Origin: Paracoccaceae bacterium
GTDB lineage: Bacteria > Pseudomonadota > Alphaproteobacteria > Rhodobacterales > Rhodobacteraceae
Assembly (NCBI GenBank): GCA_021648025.1
Contig: JAKITO010000001.1
Span: 124,001 to 188,000 of the forward strand
Direction of reading: 5' to 3'
Length of the DNA stretch: 64,000 bases
Every line of letters starts with the position of its first letter. The stretch's first letter is position 1. Below, in pieces: positions 36,830 through 45,804 of this stretch. The notes beneath the pieces are model-generated. The model was not told the origin of the DNA. It saw only the letters and a program-made list of their open reading frames with translations, and made no database searches. A program made the translations under genes and the position numbers.

Positions 36830-37744
36830 CTAGGGCACACGCGTGAACAGCCTATTTTTGGGTAAATGCAGGCGTAAATGGCGCATAAATGCGCGCACGA
36901 TGGCCTGGGCGGGGCGGTGACTTGGAATTGCGAAGTTGGTTTGGTACCTGATTTCCGGTTGAAACGGGCGAATTGTTACGGAATCATCATCAACTAAAAA
37001 GAGAGGGAACGGGTTGATGACCGTCAAGCCAATGCCCTCGCGGACGAACTCCAACGCGGAACTGGCGGTGGCCGTTTCCGCGGCAATACGAACTTGCGCG
37101 CCGTTTTGGCGCAACAAAAAGTCGAATTTGCCGCGTGACGCATGGCGGCGTGACAAGGCGATCATGTCATGGCCATCCAGGTCCTGCGAGGTCACCACCT
37201 TTTTGCGTTCCAATTCATGGCCCTTTGGCATGACGCACACAGCATTGCCGGTGAGGAAAGGTATGACCTTGACCCCGGACTGAGTAAGGTCGCTGCTGGC
37301 AAAGGCCAGGTCATATCGGTCACTGTGCAGGCCTGATACCAGGTCGTCCGAAGAACAAACCTCAAGATCGACGGTTCGGTTTGGCACCAGGCGCAAGAAG
37401 CTTGCCAACTGTTGTTGCAGGAAAAACTGGACCAACGTGGGGGGGGCCGCCAACCGCAGCCTTTCCTGGGTGGGGACCGCCCAGTCGGCACCGGAAATAT
37501 TTGATAGAACATCAAACAGATTGTCCAAATTCGAATTCAGCCGGACAGCCGCCGACGTGGGGCTGATACGTCCATTTTCGCGATCGAACAAAATGCAATT
37601 GAGCCGGGCTTCGAGGTTGGCAATCGCGCGGCTGACTGCGGATTGCGAGATGCCAAGCCTTCTGGATGCGCCGACGGTGGTTCCGCTGGAAATCACCGCC
37701 CTAAGCGCCTCATATTCTCTGATACTGTGACCAAATTTCTGCAT
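36830..37744 (-). CDS. LysR family transcriptional regulator
   Basis: 304 aa. N-terminal winged HTH (REYEALRAVISSGTTVGASRRLGISQSAVSRAIANLEARL-type, about 7-50), C-terminal substrate-binding LysR domain. ATG 37744 chosen, with GAGGGG 5 nt upstream; the adjacent ATG at 37747 is too close. It heads the M14-ArgE-PrpD operon on the minus strand and diverges from the ABC transporter genes, so it most likely regulates both in response to the transported compound. Confidence 0.92.
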   Translation of the reverse strand: MQKFGHSIREYEALRAVISSGTTVGASRRLGISQSAVSRAIANLEARLNCILFDRENGRISPTSAAVRLNSNLDNLFDVLSNISGADWAVPTQERLRLAAPPTLVQFFLQQQLASFLRLVPNRTVDLEVCSSDDLVSGLHSDRYDLAFASSDLTQSGVKVIPFLTGNAVCVMPKGHELERKKVVTSQDLDGHDMIALSRRHASRGKFDFLLRQNGAQVRIAAETATASSALEFVREGIGLTVINPFPLFLVDDDSVTIRPFQPEIRYQTNFAIPSHRPAQAIVRAFMRHLRLHLPKNRLFTRVP

Positions 37745-37814
37745 CATTTCCCCTCTGATATTCGCAATGATTTTGCCAGGCAACATGACGGCACGCATAG
37801 AGATATACAATAAA

Positions 37815-37857
37815 TGCATAGATAACTGCTTGTACAAGAACAATTTTGCATAGTAAC
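37815..37857. promoter_or_regulatory. Candidate LysR operator region
   Basis: Between the divergent LysR gene and the ABC transporter. TGCATAG-A-TAAC at 37815-37826 recurs as TGCATAGTAAC at 37847-37857, flanking the perfect palindrome CTTGTACAAG at 37829-37838. Symmetric elements like this are common in LysR-controlled intergenic regions; assignment is inference. Confidence 0.45.
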
Positions 37858-37995
37858 ATCCCGGCTACCGAAGCGCTTGTCAGCCCTGCAAGCCTGCGCA
37901 CCAGAATCGCTGGCGTGCGCAGGACGAAATATCGGCACATCCATGGTGCAAATCTGCGGGGAAAGGGTTTTCGGCGAAGGCACAAGGAGGAAACC

Positions 37996-39576
37996 ATGCC
38001 AAACGTAAAACTATTGACCCCCCTGATTGCGGGGATTGTGACGGCTGCCACGATGGCAACGGCACAAGATCTTCGGCTGGGAATGTCATCCGAAGCAACA
38101 TCGCTTGACCCATATTTCCACAATCTGGGTCCTAACAACGCCATTGCCCGCAATATCTTTGATAACCTGGTTCTCCAGAATGAGGTGCAAAGCCTGACGC
38201 CGGGTCTGGCGGTTTCCTGGGCACCGATCAATGAGACAACCTGGGAATTCAAACTGCGTGAAGGCGTGACCTTTCAGGACGGGTCAGCGTTTAATGCAGA
38301 TGACGTTGTGTGCAGCTTCAAACGTGCGCCTGACGTGCCCAACTCTCCGTCCAGCTTTGGCACCTATCTAAAGGGTAAAACCGTCACCAAAGTGGATGAC
38401 TTTACGGTTCATTTCACCACCGAGGGCCCATACCCGACGATGGTCAATGACATTTCCACCATCGCGATCGTGTCCAATGAATCCGGTTGTGACGCGACGA
38501 CAAAAGACTACAATCACGGCGATGCGGCCATCGGCACAGGGCCATATAGCCTTGTCGAATATGTGCCGGGCGACCGTATTGTCATGAAGCGCAATGACAA
38601 TTACTGGGGGCCAAAGCCCCGGTGGGAAACGGTCACTTACAAGCCGATCAAATCCGGTCCGGCCCGTGTTGCGGCCCTGTTGGCTGGGGACGTGGATATT
38701 ATTTCCGGCGTTCCGACAGTTGATATTGCCCACCTCAGGGAAAACGAAACGATCACCTTGTCGCAGGGGTCTTCGAACCGGGTGATCTATCTTCACCTGG
38801 ACCAGTTCCGTGAGAAGTCGCCTTTTGTCAAAGGCAACGATGGCGGGGAAATCAAGAATCCCCTGATTGATCAGCGGGTGCGCCTGGCGATCTCGAAGAT
38901 GATCAACCGCGAGGCCATTGTCGAGCGGGTGATGGAAGGCGTTGCAACCCAGGCGGGTCAGCTTTTGCCTGAAGGGTTCTTTGGAGTTTCTTCAAAACTT
39001 GAGGTCATGGCCTATGATCCCGACGGCGCAAAAGCATTGCTTGCCGAGGCCGGGTATCCGGACGGTTTCAAGTTGACCATTCACGGACCAAATGACCGGT
39101 ACATCAACGATGCAAAAATTGCCGAAGTCATCGCGCAGATGTTGTCGGCAAACGGTATAACAACCGCTGTCGATACCATGCCGCGTTCGGTTTATTTCAA
39201 ACGTGCATCAGCCGGGTCACCTGAAGGGTTGCCGGAATTCAGCCTGGTCCTGGTGGGTTGGGGTGCCGGGTCTGGCGAAGCTTCGTCGCCGTTGAAATCT
39301 TTGATCCGCACCTATGACAAGGATCGCGGATTTGGGGCGTCAAACAGGGGGCGCTATTCAAACCCCGAAGTTGATGCGCTGATTGACAAGGCACTGGTCA
39401 CCAACGACGATGCCGCGCGCGAAGCATTGCTTGCCAAGGCAACCGAGGTGGCAATTGGCGATGTGGCGATTATTCCGCTGCATTACCAGGTCAATACCTG
39501 GGCTGCGCGCAAGGGGCTGAAGTACATCGCCCGCAGCGACGAGTACACGCTAGCCGATGGTGTCGTGCCAGAATAG
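37996..39576 (+). CDS. ABC transporter substrate-binding protein, family 5 (oligopeptide/opine type)
   Basis: 526 aa periplasmic binding protein. Signal peptide (LLTPLIAGIVTAATMATA) with likely cleavage before QDLRLG. Family 5 features: TWEFKLREGVTFQDGSAFNADDVV, GTGPYSLVEYVPGDRIVMKRNDNYWG. ATG 37996 has AAGGAGG upstream; the longer frame covers the promoter. A strong terminator-like hairpin follows, which would favour higher expression of this gene than of the membrane parts. Confidence 0.93.
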   Translation: MPNVKLLTPLIAGIVTAATMATAQDLRLGMSSEATSLDPYFHNLGPNNAIARNIFDNLVLQNEVQSLTPGLAVSWAPINETTWEFKLREGVTFQDGSAFNADDVVCSFKRAPDVPNSPSSFGTYLKGKTVTKVDDFTVHFTTEGPYPTMVNDISTIAIVSNESGCDATTKDYNHGDAAIGTGPYSLVEYVPGDRIVMKRNDNYWGPKPRWETVTYKPIKSGPARVAALLAGDVDIISGVPTVDIAHLRENETITLSQGSSNRVIYLHLDQFREKSPFVKGNDGGEIKNPLIDQRVRLAISKMINREAIVERVMEGVATQAGQLLPEGFFGVSSKLEVMAYDPDGAKALLAEAGYPDGFKLTIHGPNDRYINDAKIAEVIAQMLSANGITTAVDTMPRSVYFKRASAGSPEGLPEFSLVLVGWGAGSGEASSPLKSLIRTYDKDRGFGASNRGRYSNPEVDALIDKALVTNDDAAREALLAKATEVAIGDVAIIPLHYQVNTWAARKGLKYIARSDEYTLADGVVPE

Positions 39577-39587
39577 GCCGAACCTTT

Positions 39588-39614
39588 CCCGCCCCGGAAA
39601 CCGGGGCGGGTTTT
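39588..39614 (+). terminator. Attenuating terminator after the substrate-binding protein
   Basis: Perfect 10-bp stem CCCGCCCCGG / CCGGGGCGGG with an AAA loop, followed by TTTTCTATTTT. It lies between the binding-protein stop and the first permease, within the ABC operon. Confidence 0.85.
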
Positions 39615-39636
39615 CTATTTTATCAGGGAATTCAAT

Positions 39637-40614
39637 GTGCTCGCATTCATAATTCGGCGACTATTTCAGGCTGCCATTGTTATTCTTCTTATGTCGGTGC
39701 TGGTGTTTTTCGGGCTGAACATCATTGGCGACCCGGTTTATATGCTTGTCAGCCCGGATGCAGATCAGGAAGATATTGACCGGGTGATCAGAAATCTTGG
39801 GTTGGATCGACCGATTCTGGAGCAATATGTACTTTTTGTAAAAGGTGCTCTGCAAGGTGATCTGGGGAACTCTTTCATATTCGGTGAATCCGCGCTTGGC
39901 CTGATTTCGCGCCACATGGGGGCCACGCTGGAGCTGGCCTTTACCGCCCTGTTCCTGGCCATTGCCATTGGCATCCCTTTGGGACTTTATGCCGGGCTAT
40001 ACCCGAACCGGATGTCGTCCCGGGTGATTATGACAAGTTCGATCCTTGGATTTTCCCTGCCTACCTTTTGGGTCGGGCTTATGATGATCCTGATCTTTTC
40101 GGTCCAGCTGGGATGGTTGCCATCAACCGGTCGCGGTGACACGGCGACGTTTCTGGGCATAACCAGCAGCATCTTTACATTGAACGGGCTAAGCCACCTG
40201 ATCCTGCCGGCGGCTAATCTGGCATTGCTCAAGGTGTCATTGGTGATCCGGCTGACACGGGCGGGCACCCGCGAAGGGATGCAGCAAGATTATATCAAAT
40301 TTGCCCGCGCCAAGGGCCTGTCGACAACCCGTGTTGTGGGTGTGCACCTGTTGAAAAACATCCTGATACCGATTGTCACGGTCCTGGGGTTGGAGTTTGG
40401 CAGCCTGATTGCATTTTCGGTGGTGACTGAAACCATCTTTGCCTGGCCCGGTATGGGGCGTCTGCTTATTGAATCCATTCTGCAACTCGATCGGCCGGTG
40501 GTGGTCGCCTACCTTATGATCATTGTCGCGTTGTTCGTCGTAATCAACCTGCTTGTTGACGTGGTCTATTCGATACTCGACCCAAGGGTCCGACTGAAGG
40601 AGCAGGGGAAATGA
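39637..40614 (+). CDS. ABC transporter permease, DppB/OppB type
   Basis: 325 aa inner-membrane protein, six membrane segments, BPD_transp_1 domain. Family cues: LAFIIRRLFQAAIVILLMSVLVFF, GDPVYMLV and the EAA loop (FARAKGLSTTRVVGVHLLKN). Starts at GTG 39637; an ATG two bases upstream is out of frame. Stop overlaps the next start (ATGA). Confidence 0.93.
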   Translation: MLAFIIRRLFQAAIVILLMSVLVFFGLNIIGDPVYMLVSPDADQEDIDRVIRNLGLDRPILEQYVLFVKGALQGDLGNSFIFGESALGLISRHMGATLELAFTALFLAIAIGIPLGLYAGLYPNRMSSRVIMTSSILGFSLPTFWVGLMMILIFSVQLGWLPSTGRGDTATFLGITSSIFTLNGLSHLILPAANLALLKVSLVIRLTRAGTREGMQQDYIKFARAKGLSTTRVVGVHLLKNILIPIVTVLGLEFGSLIAFSVVTETIFAWPGMGRLLIESILQLDRPVVVAYLMIIVALFVVINLLVDVVYSILDPRVRLKEQGK

Positions 40615-41504
40615 AGACAGTTTCACCCAAAGAAGAAACACCGTTCGGACGGTTTGTCAGTGACTTTTTCGCCAACAAGGTGGCCACATTCGGGTTCCTT
40701 TTGTTGATCCTGATAATTGTGCTGGCGGTACTGGCACCGTGGATAACACCCCAGAATCCTTATGATCTGAAACAAGTCACGGTTATGGATTCGTCCATGC
40801 CCCCCGGCTCAGAGGCGCTGGCAGGCTATACGATGCTGATCGGGTCGGACGGGGTTGGGCGGGACTTGTTTTCCGGCATACTTTATGGCCTGCGGATATC
40901 ACTGACTGTTGGCATCATGTCCGGCGTCATTGCGATGATTTTGGGCATATCCGTGGGTCTTACCGCCGCCTACGTCGGCGGTCGCACTGACAGCCTGATC
41001 ATGCGGTTGGTCGATTTGCAATTGTCCTTTCCGTCCGCTCTTATTGCTTTGATGTTGATTGCGATATTGGGCAAAGGCGTCGACAATATCATTCTGGCGC
41101 TGGTCATCGTTCAATGGGCCTATTATGCCCGAACGGTGCGCGGCACGGCCATCGTCGAGCGGGGCAAGGAATACGTCGAAGCCGCCGCATGTCTGGGGTT
41201 GCCGCATCGGCGTATTTTGTTCCGCCATATCCTGCCAAATTGCATCGCGCCGATCATTGTCGTCGGCACGGTGCAAACCGCCCATGCAATCGGATTAGAG
41301 GCGACGCTGTCCTTTTTGGGCATTGGTTTGCCGCAATCAGAGCCGTCGTTGGGTGTGCTGATTGCCAATGGTTCACAATACTTGCTGTCCGGGAAATACT
41401 GGATCAGTGTTTTCCCGGGGGTGGCTCTGCTGCTGACTGTCGTTTCGATCAATTTGGTCGGCGATCAGCTGCGTGATGTTCTTAATCCGAGGCTGCAAAA
41501 ATGA
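40611..41504 (+). CDS. ABC transporter permease, DppC/OppC type
   Basis: 297 aa. N-terminal OppC_N segment with one helix, then the BPD_transp_1 domain with GSDGVGRDLFSGILYGLRISL and EAA loop (EAAACLGLPHRRILFRHILPN). Overlaps both neighbours by 4 bp (ATGA). Confidence 0.93.
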   Translation: MKTVSPKEETPFGRFVSDFFANKVATFGFLLLILIIVLAVLAPWITPQNPYDLKQVTVMDSSMPPGSEALAGYTMLIGSDGVGRDLFSGILYGLRISLTVGIMSGVIAMILGISVGLTAAYVGGRTDSLIMRLVDLQLSFPSALIALMLIAILGKGVDNIILALVIVQWAYYARTVRGTAIVERGKEYVEAAACLGLPHRRILFRHILPNCIAPIIVVGTVQTAHAIGLEATLSFLGIGLPQSEPSLGVLIANGSQYLLSGKYWISVFPGVALLLTVVSINLVGDQLRDVLNPRLQK

Positions 41505-42493
41505 CCGACAAGGTACTGGTGACAAAAGACCTCGAAACAGTGTTTTCGATGCGCGACGGCGACGCCAAGGCCGTCAATGGCGTCAGCCTTTCGGTTGGTC
41601 GGGGTGAAGTTCTGGGTTTGGTTGGTGAATCCGGGTCGGGCAAATCCGTAACCGGGTTCTCGATCATCGGGCTGGTTGATGCGCCTGGCCGGATCGCCAA
41701 GGGGTCGATAAAATTCCAGGGCACCGAATTGGTCGGCATGTCTGAAAATGATCTGCGGGCGCTGCGCGGAAATCGCATTGCGATGATTTTCCAGGATCCG
41801 ATGATGACCCTGAATCCTGTTCTTCGCATCGACACACAAATGCTGGAAGCCATTCTGGCGCATCGGAAAATGCCGCGGGCACAGGCGCTCGCGCGTTGCC
41901 GAGACGTGCTTAACCTTGTCGGGATCGCAGCACCCGAAGAGCGGCTGAAAACCTATCCGCATGAATTGTCCGGCGGTATGCGCCAGCGTGTTGCAATCGC
42001 AATCGCCTTTCTGAACGAACCGGACCTGATCATCGCGGATGAACCAACCACAGCATTGGACGTGACCATTCAGGCGCAAATCATTCACGAAGCGCAAAAA
42101 TTGTGCCGCCTGACCGGGACTGCGATGATTTGGATCACCCATGATCTGGCCGTGGTCGCAGGTATCGCGGACCGGATTGCGGTGATGTACGCAGGTCGGA
42201 TTGTCGAACAAGGTACTGTGGATGAGGTGATTGATACCCCCGCACATCCCTACACCGTTGGTTTGCTGGGTTCGGTCCCATCCGCAAACAAAAGGGGTGT
42301 GCCACTTCGTCAGATACCGGGCATGACGCCAAATATTCTGTCTTTGCCAGTGGGCTGCCCGTTCCGGGAACGTTGCAGTCGTGCGGATGAAATGTGCCAG
42401 GTTGAACCTTCGCGCCACGTTGTACGCGAAGATCGCGATTGGTTCTGCCACCACCCCCACATTGCACCTGATACATCCGAGGCAACACAATGA
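41501..42493 (+). CDS. ABC transporter ATP-binding protein, DppD/OppD type
   Basis: 330 aa. Walker A GESGSGKS, signature LSGGMRQR, Walker [15 protein letters not shown]-loop [11 protein letters not shown], and the C-terminal oligopeptide/nickel extension with CPFRERC near the end (Fe-S-like cysteines typical of OppD). ATGA junctions on both sides. Confidence 0.94.
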   Translation: MTDKVLVTKDLETVFSMRDGDAKAVNGVSLSVGRGEVLGLVGESGSGKSVTGFSIIGLVDAPGRIAKGSIKFQGTELVGMSENDLRALRGNRIAMIFQDPMMTLNPVLRIDTQMLEAILAHRKMPRAQALARCRDVLNLVGIAAPEERLKTYPHELSGGMRQRVAIAIAFLNEPDLIIADEPTTALDVTIQAQIIHEAQKLCRLTGTAMIWITHDLAVVAGIADRIAVMYAGRIVEQGTVDEVIDTPAHPYTVGLLGSVPSANKRGVPLRQIPGMTPNILSLPVGCPFRERCSRADEMCQVEPSRHVVREDRDWFCHHPHIAPDTSEATQ

Positions 42494-43500
42494 CATCACC
42501 GCTTATGGAATTGCGCGACATCAAAAAACATTTCACCAAAAAGGCGGATTTTGCCGGAAAGATTGCCCAAAGATTCGGGGCCGCCACAGGCGATGAAACG
42601 GTTTTTGCCGTGGACGGCGTCAACCTGACAATCGCCAAAGGCGAAGTCCTGGGGCTGGTTGGCGAATCTGGCTGCGGCAAGTCGACACTTGGCCGGATCG
42701 TGGCAGGTATTCACCAGGCCACCAGCGGCGACGTCAGCTACGGCGGGCTTGATCTGTCTGACCTCACCAAATCAGAACAGGCCAGGGTTACACTGGAAAT
42801 CCAGATGATTTTCCAGGACCCGTTTTCCAGCCTGAACCCCCGGATGCGGGTCGAACAAATTGTCGGCGAAGCGCCTTTGGTCCACGGGCTTTGCACGGCG
42901 CAGGAACAATCTGATTATGTCGACCAGGTGCTGACCCAGGTTGGGTTGGATCCGATGCTCAAAAGGCGGTATCCGCATCAATTCTCGGGCGGCCAGCGCC
43001 AAAGGATTGGCATTGCGCGGGCGCTTGCTGTCAAACCAAAGTTTCTGGTTTGTGATGAATCAATTGCGGCCCTTGATGTGTCGATCCAGGCCCAGGTGAT
43101 CAACTTGTTCATGGAATTGCGGGATCGGCTGGATCTGACATATTTGTTCATCAGTCACGATTTGTCGGTTGTTCAGCATATCTCGGACCGGATCGCCATC
43201 ATGTATCTGGGGCGCATTGTCGAAGTTGCACCAACCGAAGAATTGTTTGCAGCCCCTAATCACCCATATACTCAGGCGTTGCTGTCGGAAGTTCCACGAA
43301 TAGATCAGCGCAACAGGGAATTCGGGGCAATCAAAGGCGAAATACCATCGCCATTGGATCCGCCGTCAGGATGCCATTTTCACCCAAGATGCCCTTTCGC
43401 TCAGCCTATTTGTTCAGAGCAATCGCCTCCAACAAGAGAAATTTCCAAGGATTGGAAATCGGTGTGCCACTTTTCGCAGAACATGGGGATTGTTGCATGA
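42490..43500 (+). CDS. ABC transporter ATP-binding protein, DppF/OppF type
   Basis: 336 aa. Walker A GESGCGKS, signature FSGGQRQR, Walker B KFLVCDESIAALDV. The Glu-Ser in place of the usual Glu-Pro after the Walker B Asp is allowed in this family. C-terminal cysteine cluster in GCHFHPRCPFAQPIC. Last gene of the transporter operon. Confidence 0.94.
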   Translation: MTSPLMELRDIKKHFTKKADFAGKIAQRFGAATGDETVFAVDGVNLTIAKGEVLGLVGESGCGKSTLGRIVAGIHQATSGDVSYGGLDLSDLTKSEQARVTLEIQMIFQDPFSSLNPRMRVEQIVGEAPLVHGLCTAQEQSDYVDQVLTQVGLDPMLKRRYPHQFSGGQRQRIGIARALAVKPKFLVCDESIAALDVSIQAQVINLFMELRDRLDLTYLFISHDLSVVQHISDRIAIMYLGRIVEVAPTEELFAAPNHPYTQALLSEVPRIDQRNREFGAIKGEIPSPLDPPSGCHFHPRCPFAQPICSEQSPPTREISKDWKSVCHFSQNMGIVA

Positions 43501-43691
43501 TTCTGCCTGAGAATATGCTCTCCCTTGCCTCGGACAGAACCCCGGGACGCAAATTCCAGGTCATCACCCACCGCCCAGATGGCATAGGCTGTGGTGTTGA
43601 GCAGCCTGTCAATGCGAAACGCTGTTAGGCGATCAAACCCGGAATACGCACCGGCGTTGAAAAACCCTTGCATGTGACCTAGACAGGCCGC

Positions 43692-44360
43692 ATGCCAAAA
43701 CAATCCTTTGCCAAACAGTCCTTTGCCCATGTGTCGACCTGGGTTTTTGACCTCGACAACACGCTTTACCCGCCGTCCGCGCGGCTGTTTGACCAGATCG
43801 AAGTGCTGATGACGTGCTATGTCATGCAGGCGCTGGGTGTGCCCCGCGCCGAAGCCGACCGGTTGCGCAAACTGTACTGGGCGAAATATGGGACGACTTT
43901 GGCCGGGCTGATGCGCGAACATGACGTTGATCCGGGACCGTACCTGGACCAGGTTCACGACATTTCACTGGATCATCTGACGCCGGACCTGAAGCTGGCG
44001 GCACTGATCCGTGCCCTTCCGGGGCGCGCCATCGTCTATACCAATGGCACCGCACCTTACGCCGAAAGGGTGTTGCAGGCGCGCGGGTTGGGGGGGCTGT
44101 TTGATGCGGTTTATGGGGTGGAACAGGCCGGATTCCTGCCCAAACCCGAACGTGCCGCGTTTGAGAAAGTTTTTGCTTTGGACGGGATTGACGGGGTGGA
44201 TACCGCGCGTGCGGCCATGTTTGAGGATGACGAACGCAATCTGGCCGTCCCCCACGCCATGGGAATGCAAACGGTACATGTGGCGCCCGAACCGTTGAAG
44301 GCGGCGCATATCCACCATCATACGGACAATCTGACCGCATTTCTGGCGCGGCTGGTTTGA
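43692..44360 (+). CDS. Pyrimidine 5'-nucleotidase-like HAD hydrolase
   Basis: 222 aa, HAD superfamily subfamily IA. Motif I WVFDLDNTLY (Asp20, Asp22), motif II VYTNGT, motif III region with LPKPE and motif IV FEDDERN are all present. The family dephosphorylates UMP/CMP-type substrates in yeast and plant homologues. Near the start a small duplication repeats SFAKQSFA. Lies 191 bp after the ABC operon. Confidence 0.85.
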   Translation: MPKQSFAKQSFAHVSTWVFDLDNTLYPPSARLFDQIEVLMTCYVMQALGVPRAEADRLRKLYWAKYGTTLAGLMREHDVDPGPYLDQVHDISLDHLTPDLKLAALIRALPGRAIVYTNGTAPYAERVLQARGLGGLFDAVYGVEQAGFLPKPERAAFEKVFALDGIDGVDTARAAMFEDDERNLAVPHAMGMQTVHVAPEPLKAAHIHHHTDNLTAFLARLV

Positions 44361-44426
44361 CGATTTGTCACTTGGTCAAACCACGCGGCAGGGACTATGA
44401 TTGCGGGCAAACAAAGGGACGTGAAA

Positions 44427-45617
44427 ATGGATACCACCTGTGACATCCTGATTTCTGGCGGCGGTATTGCCGGGCTGACGGCGGCGGCCGCCTTTGGCGC
44501 GGCCGGCTTTGATGTGATCTGCGTTGATCCCGCCCCGCCAATCACCACCCGTGACGCCGCCGGGTCCGATCTGCGCACCACGGCGTTTTTGCAACCGGCG
44601 CAAGGCTTGCTGGTGCAATGCGGGCTTTGGGCCCGGCTTGAACCCCACGCCATGCCGCTTGAAATCATGCGTATTGTTGACGCGGGTGGCGAACGGGCTG
44701 AACCGCGCATCACCCGTGATTTCAAGGCATCGGAAATTTCGGATCTGCCGTTTGGCTGGAATCTGCCGAACTGGCTTTTGCGGCGCGAATTGGTGGCCCT
44801 TTTGGCAGGCATGGACCGCGTCGATTTCCGCCCCGGAACCGGCACCACAAGCCTGTTCACCCGCACCGGCCAGGCCCGGGTCGGGCTGAGCGATGGCAGC
44901 AGGGTAACAACCCGTCTGGTTGTTGCCGCCGACGGGCGCGATTCGCCCATGCGCGAGGCGGCGGGGATTGATGTTGCGGTCCGGCACTATGGCCAAAAGG
45001 CGCTGGCCTTCGCGGTGACGCACGAGGTCCCGCATAACAATGTCTCGATCGAAGTGCATCGCAGCGGCGGGCCGTTCACCATGGTGCCGTTACCGGACTA
45101 TCAGGGCAGGCCGTCCTCGGCGATTGTCTGGATGGAGCGGGGACCGCGGGCGAACGAACTGCTGAAACTGGACGATGCGTCGTTTGAGGCCGAGATGACC
45201 ACCCGGTCCTGTGGGCTTTTGGGCACGCTGACACTGGCCTCGCGCCGCACCATCTGGCCGATCATCAGTCAAAGTGCGGACCGGATGGCGGGGCAGCGAC
45301 TGGCGCTGATGGCCGAGGCGGCCCACGTAGTGCCGCCGATTGGCGCGCAAGGGCTGAACATGTCGCTGGGCGATCTGCGGGTGTTGTTGGAATTGGCCAA
45401 GCAGCATGAATTGGGCAGCGCAAATATGCTGGAGGCTTATCACAAGGCGCGAATCCGCGATGTAAAGCTGCGGGTGCTGGGCATTGATCTGCTGAACCGT
45501 GCCTCGATGGTCAGTGCGCGGCCCTTGCGCGACGTGCGTGCAGCGGGGCTGAGTGCGCTTTATTCACTGGCCCCGGTGCGTCACATGCTGATGACTATGG
45601 GATTGGGTGTACGTTAA
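44427..45617 (+). CDS. UbiH/UbiF/Coq6-type FAD-dependent hydroxylase
   Basis: 396 aa flavoprotein monooxygenase, probably ubiquinone biosynthesis ring hydroxylation. FAD dinucleotide fold ILISGGGIAGLTAA (8-21), the DG motif AADGRDSP and the late FAD-ribityl motif with AHVVPPIGAQGLNMSLGD. The position hydroxylated cannot be decided from the sequence. Start MDTTCDILIS at 44427 rather than 44397, because the extension is not family-like. Start region 67 bp after the HAD gene, perhaps co-transcribed. Confidence 0.9.
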   Translation: MDTTCDILISGGGIAGLTAAAAFGAAGFDVICVDPAPPITTRDAAGSDLRTTAFLQPAQGLLVQCGLWARLEPHAMPLEIMRIVDAGGERAEPRITRDFKASEISDLPFGWNLPNWLLRRELVALLAGMDRVDFRPGTGTTSLFTRTGQARVGLSDGSRVTTRLVVAADGRDSPMREAAGIDVAVRHYGQKALAFAVTHEVPHNNVSIEVHRSGGPFTMVPLPDYQGRPSSAIVWMERGPRANELLKLDDASFEAEMTTRSCGLLGTLTLASRRTIWPIISQSADRMAGQRLALMAEAAHVVPPIGAQGLNMSLGDLRVLLELAKQHELGSANMLEAYHKARIRDVKLRVLGIDLLNRASMVSARPLRDVRAAGLSALYSLAPVRHMLMTMGLGVR

Positions 45618-45684
45618 GGTCAAGCTGGCAAACCATCAAAGAGAGTACGAGCGTGTCGCGCCTTTCTCTTTGCTGATCAGGCCA

Positions 45685-45778
45685 GACTGTGCCCCAGACT
45701 GTGCCCCAGACTGTGCCCCAGACTGTGCCCCAGACTGTGCCCCAAACTGTGCCCCAGACTGTGCCCCAGACTGTGCCA
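45685..45778. repeat. 12-bp tandem repeat, about 8 units
   Basis: Units of GACTGTGCCCCA, with one A substitution in unit 6 and a degenerate last unit, between the UbiH-type gene and the repeat-protein gene. In-frame translation gives Gly-Ala-Gln-Ser or similar, but no gene start fits it. Confidence 0.9.
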
Positions 45779-45804
45779 GACCGGGGCGCCGGATGGGTGA
45801 TCGT

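Noticed and set aside
43401-43673. Minus-strand ORF of 90 aa opposite the end of the DppF gene
   Set aside because: It overlaps the real ATPase gene by about 100 bp, has only a weak AGG before its ATG and no family I recognise; kept as unlikely.
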